Positions 1-7,557 of a stretch of 18,174 nt of DNA are shown piece by piece. Origin of the DNA: Clostridiales bacterium UBA1742 (GTDB lineage Bacteria; Bacillota; Clostridia; TANB77; CAG-508). Numbering within the stretch: position 1 is the stretch's first letter; each line of letters opens with the position of its first letter. Where the stretch lies: the NCBI GenBank assembly GCA_002314935.1, contig DCHW01000042.1, positions 1 through 18,174 on the forward strand, given 5' to 3'. Under the pieces are notes generated by a model, which made no database searches, was not told where the DNA came from, and saw only the letters and a list, made by a program, of their open reading frames with translations. The translations under genes were made by a program, and so were the position numbers.

Positions 1-7
1 ATCATGT

Positions 8-91
8 TTATTTTACAACTAACATTTTACAATATCTTCCATGAGAATCATAATTTTGTTGATGTCCTCCAGCACCTTTTTTTGTTGGCAT
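8..91 (-). CDS. 27-aa ORF with Gly-rich start; possible N-terminal remnant of a toxin-type protein
   Basis: This short minus-strand ORF starts with ATG at 91-89 behind a very good ribosome binding site (AAAGGAGG, about 7 bases upstream) and ends with TAA at 10-8. The peptide begins MPTKKGAGGHQQNYDSHGRY and finishes CKMLVVK. The Gly/His/Asn/Tyr-rich beginning resembles in style the start of the Ntox50 protein at 16301 (MGMKGNSGHFKNTNG) and, from memory, starts of small phage-like toxin proteins. It is divergent from the regulator at 215, as a regulated toxin gene might be. Twenty-seven codons is far too short for a toxin, so it may be truncated or frameshifted with the rest beyond the left edge. 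It could also simply be a small peptide gene. No function is claimed. Confidence 0.4.
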   Translation of the reverse strand: MPTKKGAGGHQQNYDSHGRYCKMLVVK

Positions 92-164
92 TACTTTTTC
101 CTCCTTTTTTTCTATTATCACAAATAAAATAAAAGAACTAAAGGATGTTACACGTATACTTAGT

Positions 165-187
165 AGACAATTTTGTCTGTTTATAAT
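165..187 (+). promoter_or_regulatory. Dyad operator candidate plus -10 box for the XRE gene at 215
   Basis: The perfect -10 hexamer TATAAT lies at 182-187, 27 bases before the ATG. Just upstream, 165-178 forms a dyad AGACAA-TT-TTGTCT with two 6-bp arms and a 2-base spacer. It occupies the spacer or -35 zone, where an autoregulating XRE protein would bind. No good -35 hexamer is seen, which suits a regulated promoter. Whether the encoded regulator binds here is inferred. Confidence 0.4.
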
Positions 188-214
188 ATGATATTACAGA
201 GGAAATGATATTTT

Positions 215-853
215 ATGATAATAATTGATGAAAAATTAAAAAATGAAATTGGAGCACGATTGGAAAACTTAAGAAAAAAATATAACTACACAATAACCAG
301 TATTGTTGAGAAATTATGTAATGAATATTATCTTGATATTGACGAAAAAACAATTCGCAGATATGAAAAGGGTGAATTTTTACCAAAAATAGATAATTTA
401 ATTGTTTTTAGTGAACTTTATGAAACAACACTTGATTTTATTGTATTTGGAAAAGAAACGAGTGATGACAATTCGTACACTTTTAAAGATAACTTTAAAA
501 GACTTAATAGATTATTATTTTCTTGCATGTTATTCCCATGGAAAGAAGAAAATAAAGAATCAAGATATTATAATAAATATTTTTTCACAGGATATGATGA
601 AGAATTAAGATTATACATAGATAGAGTAGTAAATTTTGCCAATAATATGAATTATTCGTTTGAAGTTCGTGGCAAAAATCCAAGTTTTAATATTCATGAT
701 TTAGATGATTTGATTAAAGATTTTGGTGAATATAAAGAACAATTGGCACCACCAACTGAAAAACGGTTAAATGACATAATGATAAAATCTAGTGGCAACC
801 CACAAGAATATTTTGAGAAAAAAATACAAAACATTAAGAAAAAAAGAAAATAA
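215..853 (+). CDS. XRE-type HTH regulator with uncharacterised C-terminal domain
   Basis: This is a 212-aa protein. Residues about 9-62 form a Cro/C1-type helix-turn-helix: IGARLENLRKKYNYTITSIV is the first helix pair, KTIRRYEKGEFLPKIDNLIV contains the typical recognition-helix and R-Y-E-K-G turn pattern, and LYETTLDFIVFG is the usual closing helix. The rest (residues 70-212) is charged, rich in Tyr, Phe and Lys, has no recognised domain and ends in a basic tail (KKKRK). The ATG was chosen because GAGG occurs 13 bases upstream and a TATAAT box precedes it. It lies divergent to the tiny ORF at 91-8 and probably represses that promoter or its own. Insertion-sequence-like debris follows directly, so it belongs to the mobile edge. 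Family assignment is firm; the target is not known. Confidence 0.85.
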   Translation: MIIIDEKLKNEIGARLENLRKKYNYTITSIVEKLCNEYYLDIDEKTIRRYEKGEFLPKIDNLIVFSELYETTLDFIVFGKETSDDNSYTFKDNFKRLNRLLFSCMLFPWKEENKESRYYNKYFFTGYDEELRLYIDRVVNFANNMNYSFEVRGKNPSFNIHDLDDLIKDFGEYKEQLAPPTEKRLNDIMIKSSGNPQEYFEKKIQNIKKKRK

Positions 854-864
854 ACTTCTCAAGG

Positions 865-910
865 TGAAGTGAACTGAAAAAATTGGACCATAACTTTGGA
901 GGTTCACTAC
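865..910. repeat. Palindromic insertion-sequence-end-like remnant
   Basis: Positions 865-874 (TGAAGTGAAC) and 901-910 (GTTCACTACA, approximately) are inverted repeats matching at 9 of 10 positions. They enclose an AT-rich core that itself looks like two facing, related ends. The first 22 bases (865-886) recur with one mismatch at 18153-18174, in the same orientation. Short TGAAGTGAAC-type ends followed by AAA...TTGG resemble terminal inverted repeats of IS3-family elements in low-GC Bacillota. No transposase is present, so this would be a footprint or a small non-autonomous element. Family naming is tentative. Confidence 0.45.
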
Positions 911-1044
911 AAAGTTCAATTTAGTTTTTCTTTATTATGATAACGATATGGTCGTAATATAATTATTGCCACTTTTACCAAAAACTTAATCAGTAGTATC
1001 ATTGTAATGAAGCTATAAAATATTAAGAATTAGATTTAGAAATT

Positions 1045-1316
1045 GAGGTATTATCAATGAAAAATATGTCACGAATAAAAAATATAATATTAAAACATAT
1101 TTATGGCATAAGGCATATAAAGAATTTGGTTTAGTTTTTTATTGTACTGAATTATTAGATTTTGCAAAAGAATTGGCTGTTGATATTAACCATGATGGAT
1201 TTATAAACATTTATGAAATTGATGATGAAGAATTATCTATTTTAGATTTATGCGATAATAAATATATAATTCTACACTGGTTAACTATTTTTCTTTTGCA
1301 CAAATTTTTCATCTAA
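1045..1316 (+). pseudogene. DUF3990-like gene remnant (no start codon)
   Basis: An open reading frame without ATG runs from just after a TGA near 1042 to TAA at 1314-1316. Its translation contains KEFGLVFYCTELLDFAKELA, then DGFINIYEIDDEELSILDL, then YIILHWLTIFLLHKF. These three blocks match the pattern I associate with DUF3990 proteins (a D/E-F-G-x-x-F-Y motif, a G-x-x-N-x-Y-E block, and the L-H-W-L ending). The family normally opens with a Y-H-G-S segment, which is absent here, as is any start codon or ribosome binding site. The second half ends early. I read it as a 5'-truncated, decaying gene beside insertion-sequence-like debris. DUF3990 is commonly regarded as ADP-ribosyltransferase-like; that is recalled, not shown here. 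Confidence 0.6.
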
Positions 1317-1483
1317 TTGGTATAATCATTTAAACAAAAATTGATTTCGTCAAGATATTTTTTTTAACCAGTTATGTCAGGAAATTTTTAACCACTAACT
1401 GTTTGACTAATTTTTAATTTCTTTATCGAATAGTCTCCCTGCAATATAAAAGATATAATAGAATATATATATATATTTGCAAT

Positions 1484-1513
1484 AAAAAAACTTCAAATTA
1501 ATGAAGTTTTTTT
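1484..1513. terminator. Bidirectional intrinsic terminator
   Basis: A perfect 12-bp stem pairs AAAAAAACTTCA (1484-1495) with TGAAGTTTTTTT (1502-1513) around the 6-base loop AATTAA. The A-run on one arm and the T-run on the other allow it to work in both directions. It lies 8 bases beyond the stop of the DUF975 gene on the minus strand and closes that minus-strand unit. Confidence 0.8.
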
Positions 1514-1520
1514 ATATATT

Positions 1521-2117
1521 TTATTCTTCTACAGTTTCGATTTTTTCAGGTTCGCCATTAATATCTTTATAGAATAAATATTTAGCAGTGTATACTCTTG
1601 GTGCAATCCAGAATAATAGAATTCCTAAAGTTAATGAGCAAAGTAAATACCAACCAATATAACTGAACATTAAGCAGAATAATTCCCATTTATGTCCATG
1701 CATAATTTCTTTTGATTTCTTTATACATTCTTTAGCAGAATATTCAGGATGATCATTGTGAATAAAGAATGTCATAGAATATGATAATGATTTGATAATA
1801 CTAGGAATTAAAAGTAATAAACTCCACAAGAATAAGTATAGTGTTTGTAATAAGCCTACACATAAAGAATTAGTAAAAGTTTTAAATCCATCAAATAACA
1901 TTGAATTATTGAATTCTTCACCTTTTGCATTCTTAACGATAATCTTAACCAAACCTAAAGTTAATGGGCCATATATTACTAAATACACTATAGCACCAAC
2001 ACCGGTTGCACTAAGTACACCTTCAATGAGGCAGTATAAAAATACTACCAATGCTAATTTGTTTTGATTTGGCTTAACGATTTCGTAAGCTTTTAAACGA
2101 TACTCTTTTGCTGTCAT
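1521..2117 (-). CDS. DUF975 family integral membrane protein
   Basis: This is a 198-aa multi-pass membrane protein. Hydrophobic segments lie at about residues 20-55 (LALVVFLYCLIEGVLSATGV onward, then a GPLTLGLVKI block), 82-115 (LLQTLYLFLWSLLLLIPSII) and 143-172. Family hallmarks are FDGFKTF near residue 75, IPSIIKSLSYSMT in the middle, the SAKECIKKSKEIMHGHKWELF helix, and the closing IGWYLL...LTLGILLFWIAPR. The function of DUF975 is unknown. The start ATG has AAAGGAGAGAG upstream. It follows the zinc-ribbon membrane protein gene by 34 bases on the same strand, so the two are probably co-transcribed and may act together at the membrane. Confidence 0.9.
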   Translation of the reverse strand: MTAKEYRLKAYEIVKPNQNKLALVVFLYCLIEGVLSATGVGAIVYLVIYGPLTLGLVKIIVKNAKGEEFNNSMLFDGFKTFTNSLCVGLLQTLYLFLWSLLLLIPSIIKSLSYSMTFFIHNDHPEYSAKECIKKSKEIMHGHKWELFCLMFSYIGWYLLCSLTLGILLFWIAPRVYTAKYLFYKDINGEPEKIETVEE

Positions 2118-2151
2118 TTTTTAAATAACTCTCTCCTTTATTTTTTTATTT

Positions 2152-2514
2152 TTATTTTTCATCTACTATCATTAAAATTCCAGCTGCAACACTAACAAAA
2201 ATTAGTGTACATACTTTGAATGTTATATCAACAGGTTCTTTATTATCTAAAGCTTTTTTATACTTTATTATCATTGGAATTCTCCAAATTAAAGGAATGA
2301 TTCCAACAACTGCTAGTGCAAAAACAACTGTTTTAAGAGTCATTACTACAAAAGCGATTGTTCCAAGTACATCTTCTTCGCCATTTCCAAGTTTTGTTTT
2401 GACTTCAACAGTTTCTTGATATTCTTTTTTTGGTTCTTCAACTTTTGTTCCACAATTAGGACAATATTTAATACCACTTAACAATTCTTCACCGCAATTA
2501 GTACAATAGCTCAT
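2152..2514 (-). CDS. Zinc-ribbon membrane protein
   Basis: This 120-aa protein begins with a zinc-ribbon: CTNCGEE near residues 4-10 and CPNCGTKV near residues 18-25, giving two C-x-x-C pairs. A charged linker (residues 27-46) follows, then two hydrophobic segments at about residues 49-76 (VLGTIAFVVMTLKTVVFALA) and 101-116 (VCTLIFVSVAAGILMIV). The linker between them holds IWRIPMIIKYKKA, typical of small Firmicute membrane proteins that carry an N-terminal zinc ribbon on the cytoplasmic side. No enzymatic motif is visible. It lies immediately upstream of the DUF975 gene in the same direction. The family is common, its role is unknown. Confidence 0.85.
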   Translation of the reverse strand: MSYCTNCGEELLSGIKYCPNCGTKVEEPKKEYQETVEVKTKLGNGEEDVLGTIAFVVMTLKTVVFALAVVGIIPLIWRIPMIIKYKKALDNKEPVDITFKVCTLIFVSVAAGILMIVDEK

Positions 2515-2605
2515 AAAAACTCCTGTTTAGTTTATTAAATTATACACTATAGTTAATGAATAAATAAATAGTTATATTTATATTTATATATTTTTTACTA
2601 TAATT

Positions 2606-3250
2606 TTACAGCAAAGGACACTTTTTAATGATGTCCCTTGCGATAAACTTTGGATTTAAGTTATTTATTGCTTTAAGATTATCTAAATAATTAAATGCTG
2701 ATTTTGAAATAGTTTTAATGTTATTATGTAAATTTATAGTCTCTAAATTAATTGAATAGTTGAAACAATCAGATCTTATTTTTTCTGTCTCATTCAAAAC
2801 ATCAAATGATGTATCACCTTTAGCACTTGGATAACAAATTAATGAATCTTTTGTTTTTGAGTATAAAATGCCATCAATAGATGTATAATTTTTATTATTT
2901 TCACTTACTTCAATATTTATAAGGCCTAGTGAATAAAATACAGGCGAATCACCAATATAATTAACTGATTCTGGAATATATATTGATTTTAAATTATGAC
3001 ATTGTTGAATAGCATATGAACCGATTTCTTCTAACCCATTTTCAAAAATTATTTCTTTTAAATTATGAATTTTACAAAATGCTCTACTTTCAATTTTTTT
3101 AACTGTTTTTGGAATAATTATAGATTCTATTGTTGAGTTATCGTAAAAGGCTTTATCTTGGATAATTGAAACATTTTCTGGTATTATAATGTCTTTTTCA
3201 TCTGTAATGCAACTAACTAAACTGCTTTTTTTAATTTTAAAATTTGTCAT
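2606..3250 (-). CDS. BspA-type leucine-rich repeat protein (LRR_5), no export signal
   Basis: This 214-aa protein is built from BspA/LRR_5 repeats of about 23 residues with the pattern I-x-I-P-x-x-V-x-x-I-x-x-x-A-F. Examples are IIIPENVSIIQDKAFYD, IIIPKTVKKIESRAFC, IIFENGLEEIGSYAIQ and IYIPESVNYIGD. An irregular segment follows (about residues 130-160, including the GILYSKTKDSLICYPSAKG block common in these proteins), then two further repeats. Many relatives are secreted or surface proteins, but this one has no signal peptide or membrane segment and is probably cytosolic. It starts at ATG behind GGGAG. A hairpin at 3284-3313 separates it from the metallophosphatase gene upstream. Ligand unknown. 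Confidence 0.85.
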   Translation of the reverse strand: MTNFKIKKSSLVSCITDEKDIIIPENVSIIQDKAFYDNSTIESIIIPKTVKKIESRAFCKIHNLKEIIFENGLEEIGSYAIQQCHNLKSIYIPESVNYIGDSPVFYSLGLINIEVSENNKNYTSIDGILYSKTKDSLICYPSAKGDTSFDVLNETEKIRSDCFNYSINLETINLHNNIKTISKSAFNYLDNLKAINNLNPKFIARDIIKKCPLL

Positions 3251-3283
3251 TTTCTTTCTCCCTTTTTATATATTTATAAATAA

Positions 3284-3313
3284 TATAATCTCATCGATAA
3301 GGATGAGATTATA
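3284..3313 (-). terminator. Hairpin between metallophosphatase and leucine-rich repeat genes
   Basis: A perfect 12-bp stem pairs TATAATCTCATC (3284-3295) with GATGAGATTATA (3302-3313) around the loop GATAAG. It lies about 70 bases after the stop of the minus-strand metallophosphatase gene and 34 bases before the start of the next gene. No clean T-run follows, so it may be a weak terminator or an RNA-stabilising hairpin. Confidence 0.5.
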
Positions 3314-3381
3314 TAATAATTTATTTCTAATAATTACATATATATTATAGGGTGAAATAATTTATTTTTTTGTATTTTTGG

Positions 3382-4110
3382 CTATATTTCTTCTTCTGTT
3401 AATACTAAAATATTTACTCTTTTTGATATTATTGTACAAGCATCAATTCCAATAACTTTTTTACCATAAAATATAGAATAATCATCAAAACTGCCTCCTT
3501 CAAACGCTTGATGTCCGTAGGAAGCATGAACGTGTCCTACTACATATTTCTTAGTATTATTTTCTATATCTTTAAAGTTACCTTCTCCGATTTTCATTCC
3601 ATTATTCCATCTTGCATCGACCCATTCAAATTCTTTAGCATTTCTCCAATTATCGATTGGAGTATATACATTTTCTTTTATATCATATTTTACAGGAATA
3701 AAACCATGTGTGAATATATGGTTTTTAGTTTCATAATAATTAACCATTTTATCAATTACATCTTTATAAATTGGTTTCTCATATAATTCATCTAAAGTTG
3801 GTAATTTATCACCAAATAAATCCACTACCGTTCTTACTGTTCCATTATAATAATCTGCTTCATCAGGATATCCTCTTTCAATCATAAATACTAAATTATC
3901 TTCGTGATTACCTTTAATTAGAATTATTCTATCTTTCATTTCTTTTACGAATTCAATAATTTCGTTAGTTTCTCTTCCCCTATCAAACAAATCTCCAATA
4001 ACAATTAAAAAATGTTCCTTATTCTCTTTATCAAATCCTTTTTCTTCCAATGATTTCATCCAGTATGTATAACATCCATGGATATCTGATTGTATAAAAT
4101 ATTTTTTCAT
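3382..4110 (-). CDS. Calcineurin-like metallophosphoesterase, Ser/Thr-phosphatase/ApaH-like
   Basis: The 242-aa protein carries the full metallophosphoesterase motif set: SDIHG (D9, H11), GDLFDRG (residues 40-46), GNHE (68-71), the metal-binding His in FTHG (H136), and GHVHASYGH (193-201). The GD-x-x-DRG plus GNHE combination places it with the bacterial PPP-type phosphatases and ApaH-like enzymes, which hydrolyse phosphoprotein or dinucleoside polyphosphate substrates through a two-metal centre. All ligand residues are present, so it should be active. The exact substrate cannot be told. It is cytoplasmic, with no signal peptide. The start is ATG with AGAAGG upstream. It sits between two strong hairpins, so it is likely its own transcription unit. 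Confidence 0.9.
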   Translation of the reverse strand: MKKYFIQSDIHGCYTYWMKSLEEKGFDKENKEHFLIVIGDLFDRGRETNEIIEFVKEMKDRIILIKGNHEDNLVFMIERGYPDEADYYNGTVRTVVDLFGDKLPTLDELYEKPIYKDVIDKMVNYYETKNHIFTHGFIPVKYDIKENVYTPIDNWRNAKEFEWVDARWNNGMKIGEGNFKDIENNTKKYVVGHVHASYGHQAFEGGSFDDYSIFYGKKVIGIDACTIISKRVNILVLTEEEI

Positions 4111-4145
4111 TTATAACCTTCTCTTTTGATATTTTTTCTTTAACG

Positions 4146-4202
4146 AATAATAAAAGTGAACATTTAAAGTTTATTTAGCTTTTCTTGTTCACTTTTATTA
4201 TT
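4146..4202. terminator. Long perfect hairpin, likely terminator
   Basis: A perfect 16-bp inverted repeat, AATAATAAAAGTGAAC (4146-4161) and GTTCACTTTTATTATT (4187-4202), flanks a 25-base loop. It lies 42 bases beyond the stop of the PARG-like gene (4245) and 36 bases before the metallophosphatase start. The 3' arm is T-rich on either strand. The AAAAGTGAA core recurs in the hairpin at 5247-5285. Confidence 0.65.
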
Positions 4203-4244
4203 TTCTATTTACATATATATTATAGGGATAAATATTAAAGATTT

Positions 4245-5201
4245 TTACTTAAACAAATCATAAAATGGTTTAAATTTCCCTTTTTCACCTATAATTTCAT
4301 TATCTTTATTTTTAACCTCATAAATTGCAAACACTATTTTCTTATATTTATTTTTAAACTCATCTTCATTTAAAACATCCATAAATAATTTTGATATTTC
4401 TATAGGAAGTACATTATATACTCCACAACCAAGTGCACCAAGAACTAAAGAATCATGATTATTTTCAAGTCCAATTCTATAAATAGTTCTTATTTTATTT
4501 TTTTCAATTTTAATTCCTTCTTCTAAAAGATATCCATATTCATTAAAATAAATAGATTCTTTTGAACAACGGTAGAAAGATCTTCTATTATCTAATGAGG
4601 CAACAGTTATTACAGATGCATTAAATGGTTTATCTTTTAATGAATAATATTTAGTCATATTATTTCTAAAGAAACAAACATCTTTAGAATATATTCCACC
4701 ATAGTTGATATCTAAAGGATAAGCATTTTCTTTTAATTTAACATTAGATTCTCTAACACCTAATGATTTATAAGTCCCATACTGATATAACGATTGTGAT
4801 AATGTTGATGCATAACATAAAGATTCTTCTTGAGCGCCGCATCCTTTATCATAGCCACCACCAGGACGATAATTAGATGCTAGATTTAATATTGCTGGAT
4901 TTAATCCTTCTTTAATTAAATCTTCTGCTATATCTACACAATCAGCATTGAAGCAGCCAAATCTAGTTTCATAATTATTTTTACTTTCTACCTTGAATTC
5001 TTCTTTATACACTTTAGTATTATCAAGCTTAGACTGTTTATCTCCAAGCAATTCTTCATCCCAGTTATTAAACATTCTTGTATTTTCTTCATAAACTAAT
5101 GTTCTTGCAAGATGTCTATCGCTTTTATAGTTACTTTCTAATAATATTTCTTTTACTTTTTCTACTAATATTTTATTTTGTTCAATTGTTTCATTTTTCA
5201 T
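4245..5201 (-). CDS. Microbial-type poly(ADP-ribose) glycohydrolase (TIGR02452/DUF2263 family)
   Basis: This 318-aa protein matches the bacterial-type PARG family, a macrodomain-related fold that removes ADP-ribose from proteins. The catalytic signature GGG-x(7)-QEE is present as GGGYDKGCGAQEE (GGG at 114-116, QEE at 124-126), preceded by NLASNYRP and followed by SLCYASTL. The N-terminal helix block (TIEQNKILVEKVKEI, then RTLVYEENTRMF) and the C-terminal LVLGALGCGVYNVLP block are also typical. Catalytic residues are intact, so activity is expected. It probably reverses ADP-ribosylation, perhaps as protection against ADP-ribosylating toxins; that role is inferred. The ribosome binding site is weak (TAGG). 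It is flanked by hairpins at 4146-4202 and 5247-5285, so it is likely monocistronic. Confidence 0.92.
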   Translation of the reverse strand: MKNETIEQNKILVEKVKEILLESNYKSDRHLARTLVYEENTRMFNNWDEELLGDKQSKLDNTKVYKEEFKVESKNNYETRFGCFNADCVDIAEDLIKEGLNPAILNLASNYRPGGGYDKGCGAQEESLCYASTLSQSLYQYGTYKSLGVRESNVKLKENAYPLDINYGGIYSKDVCFFRNNMTKYYSLKDKPFNASVITVASLDNRRSFYRCSKESIYFNEYGYLLEEGIKIEKNKIRTIYRIGLENNHDSLVLGALGCGVYNVLPIEISKLFMDVLNEDEFKNKYKKIVFAIYEVKNKDNEIIGEKGKFKPFYDLFK

Positions 5202-5246
5202 ACTATATACCTACTTTTTCTATAGTTATTGTATCTCATATTTTAT

Positions 5247-5285
5247 AAAAGTGAAGAAACCACCATAAAAAGTTTCCTCACTTTT
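5247..5285. terminator. Hairpin terminator between FtsK-like and PARG-like genes
   Basis: AAAAGTGAAGAAAC (5247-5260) pairs with GTTTCCTCACTTTT (5272-5285), 14 bp with one mismatch and an 11-base loop. It lies 20 bases beyond the stop of the minus-strand FtsK-like gene. On that strand the 3' arm ends in TTTT after the stem, as expected for termination. Confidence 0.65.
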
Positions 5286-5304
5286 AATCTTAAAATATAC
5301 TATT

Positions 5305-6441
5305 TTATTCTTTAATATTTTCTATTATTTTTAGTATTTCTTCATTAGAAACAAATGGTGCTTGATATCTATTTATAGAATTATAATCTTTAAATATCAT
5401 ATCACCATAACCTAATAATTTTTCGGCTCCGGTTTCATCTAAAATATTCTTACTATCTACTGCAGATGAAACTTTAAATGATATTCTCGATGGAATATTT
5501 GATTTTATAATGGAATCCATATATCTACTATCTAGTTTTTGTGCTGAAATTAATAAATGAATTCCTGCAGCTCTTGATTTCATAACTAAAGACTTAATAC
5601 ATTCTTTAATTTTGTTATTATTGCTTGAAATAGTTAATTCAATATATTCATCTATAAAGACAATAATTCTAGGAAGTTTTTGAACTTTTTCATTATATTC
5701 TTTAATATTTGATACTTTATTCTCTAAAAATATTTTATATCTTCTATTCATTTCTTCAACAAGTGATTCAAGAACTACTAAAGCTTCATCTGCATCATTA
5801 ACTATTTTGTCATTATATAAATGTGGTAGTCTTTGATATTCTCTGAATTCAACCATTTTTAAATCAACTAAAATAACTTTTAAATCACTAGGACTATAAA
5901 GATACATTATTTCCGCTAGAATGTCATTTAAAAGAATAGATTTACCACTACCAGATGAACCAGCTATTAGTAAATGCGGTAAATCATTTAATGATATATA
6001 TTTAGGTTTCATTAATTCATCATAACCAATAATGAACTTAATATCATCACTCTTTTCTTTATATAAATCAGTAATAGCTTCTTTAATCGGAATTATTTCT
6101 CTTTTCTTATTTTCTATTTCAATTCCGATAAATTCATTACCAATAAGTTTATCATTTATTCTGATTCTTTTTGCTAATCTAATAGATAAATCATTTTCAA
6201 TATCTTTTATATTCTTTATTGTTTTTATATTAGATATTTTAAATATTATTTTAGAAAAAGCAGGACCAATAATAGTTTTTACATATATAGCATCAATATT
6301 AAAATCTTTAAATGCTTCTTTAATGATTTCAACTTTTGCATTTATTTCTTCTATATTTTCTGATTTAGTTGATGGATTAATATGATAATCATTTAATAAA
6401 TCTATCATAGGATATTTATATTCATTGATAAAATCAGCCAT
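5305..6441 (-). CDS. Compact soluble FtsK/SpoIIIE-family DNA translocase
   Basis: This is a 378-aa motor protein with the FtsK/SpoIIIE ATPase domain. It has a Walker A GSSGSGKS (about residues 161-168) preceded by the family phrase LNDLPHLLIAG, the DLKMVEFREYQRLPHLY block, a Walker B RIIVFIDEY (about 258-266), and the SRAAGIHLLISAQKLDS and ISFKVSSAVDSKNILD motifs. Residues about 25-110 correspond to the alpha domain. The N-terminal membrane segments and the C-terminal DNA-reading gamma domain of cell-division FtsK are absent, so it is a soluble, minimal motor. I start it at ATG 6441-6439, because GGGAGG lies 5-6 bases upstream. A further upstream in-frame ATG at 6453 has no such site. Its substrate, whether chromosome or mobile DNA, is not known. 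Confidence 0.88.
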   Translation of the reverse strand: MADFINEYKYPMIDLLNDYHINPSTKSENIEEINAKVEIIKEAFKDFNIDAIYVKTIIGPAFSKIIFKISNIKTIKNIKDIENDLSIRLAKRIRINDKLIGNEFIGIEIENKKREIIPIKEAITDLYKEKSDDIKFIIGYDELMKPKYISLNDLPHLLIAGSSGSGKSILLNDILAEIMYLYSPSDLKVILVDLKMVEFREYQRLPHLYNDKIVNDADEALVVLESLVEEMNRRYKIFLENKVSNIKEYNEKVQKLPRIIVFIDEYIELTISSNNNKIKECIKSLVMKSRAAGIHLLISAQKLDSRYMDSIIKSNIPSRISFKVSSAVDSKNILDETGAEKLLGYGDMIFKDYNSINRYQAPFVSNEEILKIIENIKE

Positions 6442-6747
6442 AATTCCTCCCATTAAAAACGCTTCTTTCTTATACTTATATTTTATTTTATAGATATTAT
6501 TTTTACAAGTTAGTTATAAACTATTAATTATTATAGAGTTCATTTTATCGCTTATGAACTAATTAATTTTAAACGGTCTCTTAAAAATTATAACTTTAGC
6601 CATAAATATTGTCATATTTACAATAAAATTTTCATAAACACTTACATATAATTCAATTATTTATTTTATTTGATTTTTTATACAATTTAATATATTTATT
6701 TGTTGTTTATGTAAATTTATGTGTTATAATTAACTTGGAGGTAAAAT
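6442..6747. other. Divergent intergenic region with weak promoter signals
   Basis: This 306-base AT-rich gap separates the minus-strand FtsK-like gene from the plus-strand cassette A and must hold both promoters. TATAAT is at 6725-6730, with TTGTTT at 6703-6708 (16-base spacer) as a possible plus-strand promoter, although it would leave only about 11 bases before the ATG at 6748. A 7-bp dyad, AGTTCAT (6537-6543) and ATGAACT (6554-6560), could be an operator. No ORF or RNA gene is convincing. Confidence 0.35.
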
Positions 6748-7512
6748 ATGGTTAGTTGCAAGACATGTGTACAAAATATATATAACATTGCTAAAAAAAA
6801 GAATATTAAAATTGGGGATATTGAGTCTTACGCTGGTGTAAGTATAGGATATCTTTCGAGATTAAACAAAGAAGAAAAAAACAGTTACCCATCAATTGAA
6901 GTTTTAAACTCAGCGTCAATATACTTATCTGTTTCAATAGACTATTTGGTAAATTATGACACTAGCACATTTAGTATTAAAGAATCAAAACTAATTGATT
7001 TTTTTGATAGAATAACTGTCAAGACAAACAATGAAAGCATAAATTGGTATGAAGAAACCATTCAAGAAATGAATGAATTGAGTTATACATATGATGGAAT
7101 AAAATGTCACCCTTTATTTTATGTTGGCAGTAATACTAATAATAACGTAAATTTTGATATGAACTTCGAAAATTATAATATAGCCAAATATAACTCATTA
7201 TTTTTAAAAAATGATATAGAACCATCTTCAAGTGCATTTTTTTTCGAATTCCAAAAAAATAAATATTTTTACTTAATAAAAAACAATCTTATTCTAAATA
7301 ATGATAATCACAATTTAGTTGAAGAATATGAATGTTATTTTATCACTAGAATGTCTAATCATGTTGACCCTATATGCTACGGAACTAAAATATTTAATAA
7401 TAATATTTTTAAATCTTTAAGTAATTTATATCAGTTAGCGCGTGACGCTTCAAATAAAATAAAATTAAGTACTGATGTCGAAAAAGATATTGATAATTTT
7501 ATGAAAAGTTAA
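6748..7512 (+). CDS. XRE-type HTH regulator heading toxin cassette A
   Basis: The 254-aa protein has an N-terminal Cro/C1-type helix-turn-helix at about residues 8-70: IYNIAKKKNIKIGDIESYAG, then VSIGYLSRLNKEEKNSYPSI, then ASIYLSVSIDYLVNYD, the classic final helix. The remaining 180 residues are Asn-, Tyr- and Phe-rich and unrecognised, and include a run of aromatic residues (SAFFFEFQKNKYFYLIKNN). They may be a ligand- or partner-sensing domain. The start is well fixed by TTGGAGG six bases upstream of ATG. It is the first gene of a five-gene plus-strand run. The 45-base gap to the DUF4417-like gene contains only a ribosome binding site, so the regulator probably controls the cassette. Its C-terminal half does not resemble that of the regulator at 215. 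Confidence 0.8.
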   Translation: MVSCKTCVQNIYNIAKKKNIKIGDIESYAGVSIGYLSRLNKEEKNSYPSIEVLNSASIYLSVSIDYLVNYDTSTFSIKESKLIDFFDRITVKTNNESINWYEETIQEMNELSYTYDGIKCHPLFYVGSNTNNNVNFDMNFENYNIAKYNSLFLKNDIEPSSSAFFFEFQKNKYFYLIKNNLILNNDNHNLVEEYECYFITRMSNHVDPICYGTKIFNNNIFKSLSNLYQLARDASNKIKLSTDVEKDIDNFMKS

Positions 7513-7557
7513 ATATATTAAATAACTATAATTAAAATAAAAAAGGAGATTTTTTAT

